Notes: generated from the sequence alone by a model not told the origin. Positions 1 to 6,790 are shown, counted from the stretch's first letter. The stretch is DNA of 14,513 nt from Faecalibacterium sp. UBA1360 (GCA_002306375.1 DBRU01000077.1:3597-18109), one strand, 5' to 3'. Program-made: numbers and translations.

Positions 1-381
1 CGCAACCCGCTGGTGTGGCTGGACGATGACTTCACCACCGCCGACGGGGACGTGTACACCTATGGCCCGGGCCAGCAGGCCGTGCAGCGGCCGGAGGAAG
101 CGCAGTCCCCCGAAGCGCCGGCCTACACCCCCGCCCGCCTGCAAACCATCACCATCGGGCCTGTCACCCAGGGGGATGCCGATGCCATCCTGGCCGTGTG
201 CGTGCGACGAGGGCTGGACAAGCAGGGGCTGTACCGCAGCGCCTGGGCCAACGACGCGCATACCGTGCAGACGATCACCATCGGCCCGGTGAGCCAGGGG
301 GACGCCGACGCGGTCTTGCTCTGCTGTGTCGGGCGCGGCCTGACCGACGCCGGGCTGTACAAAAGCAAGTGGGAGGGGTGA
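1..381 (+). CDS. C-terminal part of a probable prophage late protein with two tandem repeats (partial)
   Basis: The frame is open from the first base of the window, so the gene begins upstream; a GTG at 13 could be read as a start but has no ribosome binding site in view. The visible 126 residues comprise a D/G/Y-rich stretch, a Pro/Glu/Ala-rich linker, and two 35-residue repeats that carry the protein to its stop. Each repeat has the core TITIGPV(T/S)QGDADA followed by RGL and GLY, and ends in Trp. A linker followed by tandem C-terminal modules is a common layout for cell-wall-binding ends of phage lysins. Two small membrane proteins directly downstream fit a lysis module. The catalytic part is outside the window, so endolysin is an inference; a tail-associated protein is also possible. 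Five bases separate its stop from the next start, which suggests co-transcription. Confidence 0.6.
   Translation, partial: RNPLVWLDDDFTTADGDVYTYGPGQQAVQRPEEAQSPEAPAYTPARLQTITIGPVTQGDADAILAVCVRRGLDKQGLYRSAWANDAHTVQTITIGPVSQGDADAVLLCCVGRGLTDAGLYKSKWEG
142..372 (+). repeat. Two tandem 35-residue protein repeats encoded in frame
   Basis: Repeat 1 covers 142-246 and repeat 2 covers 268-372, separated by a 7-codon spacer. By hand alignment 25 of 35 residues are identical, mostly in the first half (QTITIGPV-QGDADA). The DNA has diverged mainly at third positions, so this is an old protein-level duplication rather than a recent DNA repeat. The repeats are likely a binding module used twice; the ligand is unknown. 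Confidence 0.8.
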
Positions 382-386
382 GGCCC

Positions 387-698
387 ATGGACTGGTTGCC
401 CGACCTGGTCAGCGCGCTGGTGCCGCTGCTGGCGGCCTTCGGCGGGTGGGCGGCGGCCCGGCTGACCCGGGGCCGCAAGACGGACAAAGCCCTGCGCGAC
501 GGCGTCAAGGGCCTGTTGCGGGCCAAGGTCATCGACCTGGGGCTGCACTACATCGAGACGGGGGCCGTGCCGCCCTACGGCGTGGAGACGCTGCGCAGCT
601 GCTACGACCCGTACATGGCGCTGGGGGACGGCGACCCGTCGGTGACGCATATTATGCAGAAATGTGAGAACCTGCCGGTGCGCTCCGGCGGGGAATAA
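387..698 (+). CDS. Small prophage protein with an N-terminal membrane segment, lysis-module neighbour
   Basis: This encodes 103 residues. ATG 387 was chosen because GGGAGGGG lies about 8 bases upstream at 371-378; the frame continues upstream of it but overlaps the previous gene. Residues 4-23 (LPDLVSALVPLLAAFGGWAA) form one hydrophobic segment. A basic stretch follows (RLTRGRKTDK) and then a soluble helical region with LRDGVKGLLRAKVIDLGLHYIE. The rest resembles a small protein often found beside holins in Firmicute prophages, in which a similar helix is followed by a Tyr-rich stretch and a G-D-G/G-N-G turn. Its biochemical role is not established; holin-like or accessory lysis protein are the reasonable options. 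It sits between the repeat protein and a second small membrane protein, with only 16 bases before the latter. Confidence 0.6.
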   Translation: MDWLPDLVSALVPLLAAFGGWAAARLTRGRKTDKALRDGVKGLLRAKVIDLGLHYIETGAVPPYGVETLRSCYDPYMALGDGDPSVTHIMQKCENLPVRSGGE

Positions 699-714
699 AA
701 AGGGGGAAAGGCAA

Positions 715-897
715 ATGCGTGAACTGTTAAAGAACCTGGCGGCCCTTGTCAAGGTCAAGACCATCGTGACGCTGGTGGTCATCGCGGTGTTTGCGGCCCT
801 GGCCCTGACCGGCCAGCTTCAGCCCGACACGGTCATGACCATTGTCACCATGGTGGTGGCGTTCTATTTTGGTACCCAGTCGGAACGCAAGGCGTGA
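715..897 (+). CDS. Putative phage holin-like small membrane protein
   Basis: The product is 60 residues. ATG 715 is preceded by AAAGGGGGAAAGG, a good ribosome binding site; the same frame is open upstream to 664, but that part overlaps the previous gene. Two hydrophobic segments are visible, at about residues 15-33 (VKTIVTLVVIAVFAALAL) and 39-53 (TVMTIVTMVVAFYFG). A short turn (TGQLQPD) separates them and the tail is charged (TQSERKA). Small size, two membrane segments and a charged C-terminus match holins, which collect in the membrane and open it at the end of the phage cycle. The ending YFGTQ plus a short charged tail is typical of a family seen in Clostridia prophages. It is the last gene of the phage-like block. 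Function is inferred from topology and context only. Confidence 0.6.
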   Translation: MRELLKNLAALVKVKTIVTLVVIAVFAALALTGQLQPDTVMTIVTMVVAFYFGTQSERKA

Positions 898-968
898 ACG
901 GACGCCTGCCTGTTAAGGTTGCACAAGAATCCGCCCCAGATTTCTAAAGGGCATGGTTGGCCGACCTC

Positions 969-998
969 TTGACGATACCCGCGCCGATTGGGTATGAT
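969..998 (+). promoter_or_regulatory. Probable sigma-A promoter of the carrier-protein gene
   Basis: A -35 box TTGACG (969-974) and a -10 box TATGAT (993-998) are separated by 18 bases. Each differs from consensus at one position. Transcription would begin near 1005, about 50 bases before the ATG at 1054. The element falls between the phage-like block and the carrier-protein gene, so the latter has its own transcription. Confidence 0.65.
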
Positions 999-1018
999 AT
1001 GGCCAAAGGAAGGAAAGC

Positions 1019-1032
1019 CGGCCGCGCGGCCG
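1019..1032. promoter_or_regulatory. 14-bp GC palindrome in the 5' leader of the carrier-protein gene
   Basis: CGGCCGCGCGGCCG is a perfect palindrome lying between the inferred transcription start and the ribosome binding site. It could be an operator or fold in the mRNA. A related palindrome holding the same GCGGCCGCA word sits at the equivalent place in front of the next gene (1418-1429). In DNA this GC-rich such words can arise by chance. Confidence 0.35.
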
Positions 1033-1053
1033 CAAGGATTGGGGGAGACAGCA

Positions 1054-1290
1054 ATGACCAAGCAGGAGTTGAAGGAAATTCTGGCAGAGCAGTTCAGCTG
1101 TGACGAAAACGAGCTGAGCGGTTCCATTACGCTGGAGGAACTGGGCGCGGACGCCGAGGATCTGATCGAACTGGCCTGGCAATTGAGCGAGGCCACCGGC
1201 CTGGACGTGTCCGAGGCAGACCTTGCCGACATCGATACCATCGAACATTTGTGGCGCTTTGTCCGCGATCTGGAAGAAGAGGCGGAGTGA
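1054..1290 (+). CDS. Acyl-carrier-protein-like protein lacking the phosphopantetheine serine
   Basis: The product is 78 residues, very acidic, and the usual length of an acyl carrier protein. ATG 1054 follows GGGGGAGA at 1041-1048; an in-frame ATG at 988 lies inside the promoter and is rejected. The protein aligns without gaps to E. coli AcpP around helix II: LGADSLDTVEL there, LGADAEDLIEL here (residues 30-40). The serine that carries 4'-phosphopantetheine (Ser36 in AcpP) is therefore Ala34, and the next residue is Glu instead of Leu. The helix III region (DLADIDTI) and the rest of the fold look intact. Without the serine it cannot be primed in the usual way, so it may act as a protein-binding or regulatory homologue, or be a decaying copy. 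It is monocistronic, with promoter and terminator close on both sides, and no fatty acid or polyketide genes are nearby. Confidence 0.8.
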   Translation: MTKQELKEILAEQFSCDENELSGSITLEELGADAEDLIELAWQLSEATGLDVSEADLADIDTIEHLWRFVRDLEEEAE

Positions 1291-1305
1291 CCCTTATGAT
1301 CCGCA

Positions 1306-1338
1306 GCCCCCGCGCTTTGCCGGCGCGGGGGCTTTTTT
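1306..1338 (+). terminator. Intrinsic terminator after the carrier-protein gene
   Basis: A perfect 10-bp stem (GCCCCCGCGC at 1306-1315, GCGCGGGGGC at 1323-1332) with a 7-base loop is followed by six T residues (1333-1338). It starts 15 bases after the stop codon and separates this gene from the polysaccharide operon. Confidence 0.92.
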
Positions 1339-1364
1339 GCGGGCGCGGGACCGGGCCGGGCAAG

Positions 1365-1393
1365 TTGCATTCCGGCATGGGATATGGTATCCT
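1365..1393 (+). promoter_or_regulatory. Probable promoter of the polysaccharide operon
   Basis: A -35-like TTGCAT (1365-1370) and a -10-like TATCCT (1388-1393) are separated by 17 bases, with TGG directly before the -10 (extended -10, TGn). This gives a start near 1400 and a leader of about 45 bases. The boxes are only moderately close to consensus, but the position just after a strong terminator supports the call. Confidence 0.5.
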
Positions 1394-1417
1394 CTTTAGT
1401 AAGAATACGCTTGCGGC

Positions 1418-1429
1418 CTGCGGCCGCAG
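1418..1429. promoter_or_regulatory. 12-bp GC palindrome in the leader of the polysaccharide operon
   Basis: CTGCGGCCGCAG is a perfect palindrome five bases upstream of the ribosome binding site GGGGAG (1434-1439). In RNA a slightly offset hairpin (1412-1418 with 1422-1428) could also form and would touch on access to the ribosome site. It shares GCGGCCGCA with the palindrome ahead of the carrier-protein gene. It could be a protein operator, an mRNA hairpin or chance. Confidence 0.35.
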
Positions 1430-1444
1430 TTTCGGGGAGTGTTC

Positions 1445-3448
1445 ATGGAAGAACTGATCTCGGTCATTGTGCCGGTGTACAAGGTGCAGGATTATCTTGA
1501 TGCCTGCGTGGCGTCCATCACCGGGCAGACCTACCAAAACCTGGAGATCATCCTGGTGGATGACGGCAGCCCCGACCGCTGCGGGCAGATGTGCGACGAA
1601 TGGGCCGGGCGCGATGCGCGGATCAAGGTGCTCCACCAGAAAAACAGCGGGCTTTCGGGGGCGCGCAACGCCGGGCTGGAAGTATGCCGAGGGGCTTGGG
1701 TGGCGTTTGCGGACAGCGATGACGTGCTGCACCCCCAAATGCTGGAAACTTTGTACAAGGCGCTGGGCGCGGACCCTGACGCGCGCATTGCCTGCTGCCG
1801 CTTTGAAAAGTGGGAACAGCCCCCCAAAGATTGGATACTCGCGTCCTTTGTGCCCGTACAGCCGGTACGTCTGAGCGGGGCGGCCCTGTGGGACTTCTTT
1901 TATACCAACGAACTCAACACCCAAATGGTGGTTGCCTGGAACAAACTGTATTCCCGGCAGCTTTTTGACCGCCTGCGCTATCCGCTTGGCCGTATCCACG
2001 AAGATGAATTCCTGACCTACCGGCTGTTGTATCAGGCCGGGAGGGTGCTGTGGGTGGACCAGCCCTTGTACGGCTACCGCCAGCGGGCGGACAGTATCAT
2101 GCACACCGAATCTTCCCGCGCGCTGCTGGACGCGCTGGATGCCTTTGTCCAGCGGTCGGCCTTTGTGTGCGACCATTTGCCCGACTTTGCCGTCAAGGAC
2201 TACGAGGTCTTTACCGGCCAGATCGACCGTGCCGAGCAGCTGTGCGCCGGCGACGCCGGGGCGCTGGCCGGGGTCCGGCGATGCGGCCGGCAGGTCTTTG
2301 AGCGGGTATATCCCCGCCTGCCTGGGAATCAGAAACGGGGCGGCCGGTTCCGGTATACGCTGCCGGCGCTGTACCATGCGTATCGCAGGCTCAAGGCCGG
2401 GCTGCGCCGCCTGCGCCACGCGGACGGATGCGAGTCGCCCGACCCGCGCAGGTACGAACGGTTCCGCCAACAGCTGAACGCCGGGGCGTCGGGGCGCCGG
2501 TTCATCCTGGTGCAAACGCCGGAACACGGCAATCTGGGCGACCATGCCATCGCCATGGCGGAACGGCGGTTCCTGCGCCGGTATTTCCCCGATGTGCCGG
2601 TGGCGGAACTGCCGGGGTTTGCCTTTTCCTGCGCGGCGCAGGCGTATCGTTCCCTGCTGGACCCCCGGCGGGACACGATCCTGATCACCGGCGGCGGGTT
2701 CGCGGGTTCGCTGTGGCAGCAGGAAGAAAAAAATATCCAAAGCGTCCTGCGCGCGCTGAAAGGCTTCCGCATCGTGATGATGCCCCAGACGCTGTACTAT
2801 GAACAGGAAAACGAGGCGCAGGCCCGGCGTTCCCGGCGCGGGTATCGCGCCGCCGGGAACCTGCTGTTCCTTGCCCGGGAAAAAGACACCCTGGAGCGTG
2901 TGCGCCGCCTGATGCCCGGCTTGCGCTGCGAACTGTTCCCCGATATGGTGCTGTTCCTGCGTTGGGAGCAGCCGGCGGGGCCGCGCAGGGGGATCGGCCT
3001 TTGCCTGCGCAAAGACCGGGAGAGCGCGCTGGATACGCCGGGGCGGGACCGTTTGGCCGCGCAGCTGCGGCAGGCCTTGCCGGACGAGACGTTTGTGTGG
3101 ACCGATACCGTGCGCCCCGGCAAGGTGCCGCCGGAACTGGGGGACGAAGCCGTGCACGGCAAACTGGAAGAATTTTCTTCCTATCGTCTGATCGTGACCG
3201 ACCGGCTGCATGGAATGGTGTTTGCGGCGCTGACCGGCACGCCCTGCATCGTGCTGGACAACTGCGATCACAAGGTCCGCGGCGTGTATGAATGGCTGCG
3301 CCAAAACCCCTATGTGCGCTATCTGGAAACGCCCGACCGGGCCGCGCAGGCCCTGCGGGACATCCTGCCCATGCTGGGGCGGGAACAGCGCTTTGACCCG
3401 GGCGACATGGATGCCCGGTTTGAGCGCCTTGCCCAAATGCTTGAATAG
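1445..3448 (+). CDS. Bifunctional GT2 glycosyltransferase / polysaccharide pyruvyltransferase-like fusion
   Basis: The product is 667 residues. ATG 1445 follows GGGGAG by 5 bases; a GTG at 1439 in the same frame is part of that site. Residues about 5-110 form a GT-A family 2 domain: VIVPVYKVQDYL, VDDGS (38-42), and DSDD (90-93) for nucleotide-sugar and metal binding. A catalytic-base-like HEDE follows at 185-188. From about residue 350 to the end is a second domain of the polysaccharide pyruvyltransferase family. Its marks are GNLGDHA (362-368), LITGGGFAG (413-421), MMPQTLYY and TDRLHGM (585-591). That family moves pyruvate from phosphoenolpyruvate onto sugars as a ketal; some members are sugar transferases instead. 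One chain could add a sugar and then modify it, at the inner face of the membrane. It is the first gene of the operon, 20 bases before the ABC permease. Acceptor and donor cannot be read from the sequence. Confidence 0.85.
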   Translation: MEELISVIVPVYKVQDYLDACVASITGQTYQNLEIILVDDGSPDRCGQMCDEWAGRDARIKVLHQKNSGLSGARNAGLEVCRGAWVAFADSDDVLHPQMLETLYKALGADPDARIACCRFEKWEQPPKDWILASFVPVQPVRLSGAALWDFFYTNELNTQMVVAWNKLYSRQLFDRLRYPLGRIHEDEFLTYRLLYQAGRVLWVDQPLYGYRQRADSIMHTESSRALLDALDAFVQRSAFVCDHLPDFAVKDYEVFTGQIDRAEQLCAGDAGALAGVRRCGRQVFERVYPRLPGNQKRGGRFRYTLPALYHAYRRLKAGLRRLRHADGCESPDPRRYERFRQQLNAGASGRRFILVQTPEHGNLGDHAIAMAERRFLRRYFPDVPVAELPGFAFSCAAQAYRSLLDPRRDTILITGGGFAGSLWQQEEKNIQSVLRALKGFRIVMMPQTLYYEQENEAQARRSRRGYRAAGNLLFLAREKDTLERVRRLMPGLRCELFPDMVLFLRWEQPAGPRRGIGLCLRKDRESALDTPGRDRLAAQLRQALPDETFVWTDTVRPGKVPPELGDEAVHGKLEEFSSYRLIVTDRLHGMVFAALTGTPCIVLDNCDHKVRGVYEWLRQNPYVRYLETPDRAAQALRDILPMLGREQRFDPGDMDARFERLAQMLE

Positions 3449-3468
3449 ATAAAGGAGTTTGCACCCAT

Positions 3469-4323
3469 ATGGAACCAACCACATCCCGGTATCATGTGCA
3501 TTACGAGCCGCCGAAAGGATTTTCCCAGATCGATTTCGGGGAACTTTGGCGCTACCGCGACCTGATCTGGCTGTTCGTCAAGCGTGATTTTACGATCATT
3601 TACAAGCAGACCGTGCTGGGCCCGGCCTGGATCCTGATCAGTCCTTTGCTGACGACGCTGATGTACACGGTCATGTTCGGCGCGATCGCCAGCCTGCCGA
3701 CCAACGGCGCGCCGCAGCTGGCGTTTTATATGGCGGGCACGGCCATGTGGACCTTTTTTTCCACGAGCCTGAACCGTGTTTCGGGCACCTTCACCACCAA
3801 TGCGTCGATCTTCAGCAAGGTGTATTTTCCGCGGCTGACAATGCCGATCTCCACCATGATCTCGGCCGGGATCAATTTCCTTGTACAGTTTGTCTTGTTT
3901 TTGCTGATCCTTGCCTTTTACGGCGTACAGGGGCAGGTGAGCCCCCGGTGGGAACTGCTGCCCCTGATGCCGCTGGTCCTGGTGCAGGTCGGTCTGCTGG
4001 GGCTTGGGTGCGGCATCATCGTATCCAGCCTGACCACAAAATACCGCGATCTGAGCCTGCTGATCACGGTGGCGGTACAGCTTTGGATGTATGCCACGCC
4101 TGTGGTCTATCCCATGTCCATGATCACGGACCCGCGCCTTCGCCTGGCGCTGACCCTGAATCCCATGACCGCCCCGATGGAAACCTTCCGCGCCATCTTT
4201 TTCGGCAGCGGCGAACTCTCGGTGCAGGGATGGACTGTTGCGGTTGCGGGAATGCTGATCCTGCTGCTGTTGGGGGCCAGCTTGTTCAGCAAGGTGGAAA
4301 AGACGTTCGTGGATACGGTCTGA
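3469..4323 (+). CDS. wzm: Polysaccharide ABC-2 type export permease (Wzm-like)
   Basis: The product is 284 residues, a normal length for Wzm/TagG-type permeases. ATG 3469 follows AAAGGAG at 3451-3457. Six hydrophobic segments are visible at about residues 54-76, 83-102, 125-152, 163-187, 195-217 and 254-273. Family marks include an N-terminal cytoplasmic stretch with RYRDLIWLFVKRDF and YKQTVLGPAW (45-54). KYRDL (191-195), YATPVVYP (208-215) and NPMTAPMETFR (231-241) are also present. With the ATPase that follows 13 bases later it should form a transporter that moves lipid-linked glycan across the cytoplasmic membrane. O-antigen (Gram-negative) and teichoic acid or rhamnan-type polymers (Gram-positive) use the same family. 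The preceding glycosyltransferase and downstream sugar genes support polysaccharide export rather than drug export. Confidence 0.92.
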   Translation: MEPTTSRYHVHYEPPKGFSQIDFGELWRYRDLIWLFVKRDFTIIYKQTVLGPAWILISPLLTTLMYTVMFGAIASLPTNGAPQLAFYMAGTAMWTFFSTSLNRVSGTFTTNASIFSKVYFPRLTMPISTMISAGINFLVQFVLFLLILAFYGVQGQVSPRWELLPLMPLVLVQVGLLGLGCGIIVSSLTTKYRDLSLLITVAVQLWMYATPVVYPMSMITDPRLRLALTLNPMTAPMETFRAIFFGSGELSVQGWTVAVAGMLILLLLGASLFSKVEKTFVDTV

Positions 4324-4336
4324 CCCGGAGGGAAAA

Positions 4337-5614
4337 ATGGGAAACAACGAAGAAATCATGATCCGCGTGCAGGGTCTGAAAAAGCAGTACCGCCTGGGCC
4401 AGATCGGAACGGGCACCCTTTCCCGGGACCTGCAAAGCTGGTGGGCGCGCAAACGGGGCAAGGAAGACCCCAACACAAAGATCGGTACCGATCAACGATT
4501 GATCGGGCAGACTTTCATGGCGCTGAACGGCCTGGATTTTGAGATCAGAAAAGGCGAAGCCGTGGGCATCATCGGCTCCAACGGAGCGGGCAAAAGCACG
4601 CTGCTCAAGCTGCTGACCCATGTCACCGCCCCCACCGAAGGGACCATCGACATGTACGGCCGCGTGGCCAGTATGCTGGAAGTGGGCACCGGCTTCCACC
4701 CGGAGATGACCGGGCGTGAAAACGTGTATCTGAACGGTGCGATCCTAGGCATGACCAAGGCCGAGATCGACGCAAAAATGGACGACATCGTCGCATTTTC
4801 CGAGGTGCGGGATTTCATCGACACACCGGTCAAGCGCTATTCCAGCGGCATGTATGTCAAGCTGGCCTTTGCGGTGGCCGCCCACCTGGACAGCGAGATC
4901 ATGATCATGGACGAAGTGCTGGCGGTGGGGGACGCCAAATTCCAGGAAAAGTGCCTGGGAAAGATGGATGACGAAGCCCACAGCGGGCGTACGATCCTGT
5001 ACGTCAGCCATAACATGAACACAGTGCGCCAGTTGTGTAACCGCGTCATCGTTCTGGACCAGGGCAAAATGGTGTTTGACGGCGAGACGGAACAGGGAAT
5101 TGAGATCTACAGCAGCCGAACCGCCCTGAAAAACAAGCAGAAACTGGCCGACCTGCCCAGGCGGCCGGAATTTTCCGTACACCTGGCCACCATGCAGGAT
5201 ATCGAGCTGTTTACGGACGAAAACGGGAAGCTGCCCGTGGGCGGCACCCTTCGCGGAAAGCTCGGCGTGACCTGCGAGCGGGACATCGAAAACGTGATGC
5301 TGTCCCTGGTGCTGCGGCACGCCACGGATGTCCCCGTTACACGGGCAATGACGCAAAAAGGGTTTGCGCTGACCGCAAGCGGCAGAAAAGAGCTGTTGTT
5401 TGAAATGGATGTTTCCCGCTTGGCGCCGGGACGGTACCGCGTGTGCCCGGTCCTGAACGTGTACAACTCTTTTCACATGGGGCAAAGCCTGGACGGGCTT
5501 TACAACGCGGCTGAGTTCGAGATCGTCGAAACGCCTGAGTTCAACGGCGGGGTCAAGTGGCAGACGCAATACAGCGGCTTTTATGTGTGCCCGCCGCTGC
5601 TGGTACAGGATTGA
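4337..5614 (+). CDS. wzt: Polysaccharide ABC exporter ATPase with C-terminal glycan-recognition-like domain (Wzt-like)
   Basis: The product is 425 residues; ATG 4337 follows GGAGGG by 4 bases. The nucleotide-binding domain covers about residues 6-250. It has a Wzt/TagH-type insertion (about 17-60), Walker A GSNGAGKST (80-88), the variant signature YSSGM (168-172), Walker B IMIMDE (188-193) and the switch His225 in VSHNM. A linker (about 250-265) leads to a beta-rich extension (about 270-415). It resembles the Wzt C-terminal domain, which in E. coli O8/O9a binds the modified non-reducing end of the polymer and sets which chains are exported. Many Gram-positive TagH-like ATPases lack this type of domain or have a different one, so its presence suggests a chain-end-modified polymer. 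The pyruvyl-transfer-like and radical SAM genes on either side are candidates for that modification, which is an inference. Confidence 0.9.
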   Translation: MGNNEEIMIRVQGLKKQYRLGQIGTGTLSRDLQSWWARKRGKEDPNTKIGTDQRLIGQTFMALNGLDFEIRKGEAVGIIGSNGAGKSTLLKLLTHVTAPTEGTIDMYGRVASMLEVGTGFHPEMTGRENVYLNGAILGMTKAEIDAKMDDIVAFSEVRDFIDTPVKRYSSGMYVKLAFAVAAHLDSEIMIMDEVLAVGDAKFQEKCLGKMDDEAHSGRTILYVSHNMNTVRQLCNRVIVLDQGKMVFDGETEQGIEIYSSRTALKNKQKLADLPRRPEFSVHLATMQDIELFTDENGKLPVGGTLRGKLGVTCERDIENVMLSLVLRHATDVPVTRAMTQKGFALTASGRKELLFEMDVSRLAPGRYRVCPVLNVYNSFHMGQSLDGLYNAAEFEIVETPEFNGGVKWQTQYSGFYVCPPLLVQD

Positions 5615-5692
5615 AACCGAAACGCGCGGACGGATCGGCCGCACAACGCTGCCTGCCCCTTGCGCCGGCACGCGCAAAAACCCGGAAGAAAT

Positions 5693-6790
5693 ATGACACA
5701 AAGAATGGACAGATTTATGAAAAATGACAGGCTCATCCGATTTATTGAGTGTTTTGTTCCCACCCACACCTGCAATCTGCGGTGTCATTACTGTTATATT
5801 GCCCAGCAGAACTTGTTCAATAAGAAGATCGCCAGGATCAGCCATTCTCTCGATGAGATCAAACGGGCCTTTTCCTTTGAGCGGCTGGGCGGGGCGTGCC
5901 TGATCAATTTCTGCGCCGGCGGCGAAACGCTGCTTTCCTCGGACATTCTGCCCATTGTGCGCGCCCTTCTGGAATGCGGGCATTACGTGATGGTGGTGAC
6001 CAACGGCGTCCTGACCAACCGCTTTGAGGAAGTGGAGGCATTTCCCCCGGAACTGCGCCAGCGGCTGATGTTCAAATTTTCGTTCCATTACCTGGAACTC
6101 AAGAGGCTGAACATCCTGCCCCAATTTGCCGAAAATGTCAATCGGATGCGGCGGGCTCGGTGCTCGGTCACGGTGGAGATCACGCCCAGCGATGAGCTGA
6201 TCCCTTATGTTGAGGAAGTCAAGAAATTCTCGCTGGAAAATTTCGGCGCGGTCTGCCATGTCACGATCGCACGGGATGATCGGACCGATGACATTCACCA
6301 TTTGTCCAAGCATTCGTTTGAAGAATATCAGAAAATCTGGGGGACATTCGGGTCCACGCTGTTTGACTTCAAAAAGAGCATTTTCTATCACAAACGCCGG
6401 GAGTTTTGCTGTGCAGGGCTTTGGAGCTTCTGGGTCAACCTGGAAAGCGGTGAAACCCATCAGTGCTATTTCAGCGAATCGATCGGCAACCTGTACGATC
6501 TTTCAAAGCCGCTTCATTTCAAACCGGTGGGGTATTGCTGCGAACAGCCTCACTGCTACAACGGGCATGCGTTCCTGACCCTGGGCGACATTCCGCAGCT
6601 GCGGACGCCCACCTACGCCGAAGTGCGGGAGCGGCGGTGTTCCGACGGGACCACGTGGCTCCAGCCGGAATTCAGGGCGTTTGTCAGCCAGAAGTTGGGC
6701 GACAACAATCCGCCGGTCGAATGGCGCGACAAAGCCCGTTCGGCAGCCCGCAAACTGAAAGGTAAGCTGCGCGAGGTCCTCCGCGAGTAA
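5693..6790 (+). CDS. Radical SAM protein with C-terminal SPASM-like cysteine region
   Basis: From ATG 5693 the product is 365 residues. GGAAGAA lies just upstream; this start is preferred over TTG 5660 and over ATGs at 5705 and 5717, though the start is not certain. The radical SAM motif C-N-L-R-C-H-Y-C occupies residues 27-34 (Cys27, 31, 34), ligating the [4Fe-4S] cluster that cleaves S-adenosylmethionine. GGE (76-78) is the usual SAM-contact motif. Further cysteines follow in the last third: Cys239, 240, 258, 282, 283 and 288. Their setting (C-A-G-L-W, G-E-T-H-Q-C-Y-F) resembles SPASM/twitch domains that hold auxiliary clusters. Families of this kind modify peptides or carry out sugar dehydrogenation and epimerisation. 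In an export operon for a polysaccharide, a sugar or lipid-carrier modification is plausible, but the substrate is unknown. A 78-base gap separates it from the ATPase gene. Confidence 0.85.
   Translation: MTQRMDRFMKNDRLIRFIECFVPTHTCNLRCHYCYIAQQNLFNKKIARISHSLDEIKRAFSFERLGGACLINFCAGGETLLSSDILPIVRALLECGHYVMVVTNGVLTNRFEEVEAFPPELRQRLMFKFSFHYLELKRLNILPQFAENVNRMRRARCSVTVEITPSDELIPYVEEVKKFSLENFGAVCHVTIARDDRTDDIHHLSKHSFEEYQKIWGTFGSTLFDFKKSIFYHKRREFCCAGLWSFWVNLESGETHQCYFSESIGNLYDLSKPLHFKPVGYCCEQPHCYNGHAFLTLGDIPQLRTPTYAEVRERRCSDGTTWLQPEFRAFVSQKLGDNNPPVEWRDKARSAARKLKGKLREVLRE

Noticed and set aside
142..372. Tandem repeats considered as a CRISPR-like or DNA-level repeat array
   Set aside because: There are only two units, they are in frame inside a coding sequence, and their DNA differs at many third positions. 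They are protein repeats.
890..907. Small hairpin AGGCGT/ACGCCT across the stop codon of the holin-like gene
   Set aside because: The stem is only 6 bp and no T run follows, so it is not a convincing terminator.
988..1053. Upstream in-frame ATG at 988 as start of the carrier-protein gene
   Set aside because: It lies between the -35 and -10 boxes, lacks a ribosome site, and adds residues absent from the family. ATG 1054 has GGGGGAGA at the right distance.
1127..3484. 785-codon minus-strand open frame opposite the GT2-pyruvyltransferase gene
   Set aside because: The plus frame has complete conserved motifs for two domains and a good ribosome site. The minus frame is Arg/Pro/His/Gln-rich low-complexity protein, typical of the antisense of GC-rich coding DNA.
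5660..5677. Hairpin TTGCGC/GCGCAA in the gap before the radical SAM gene
   Set aside because: The stem is 6 bp and is followed by A residues rather than T on the plus strand. It may affect the mRNA but is not a terminator.
4745..6460. 571-codon minus-strand open frame opposite wzt and the radical SAM gene
   Set aside because: It crosses the gap between two well-supported plus-strand genes, and its composition is typical of a GC-rich antisense frame.
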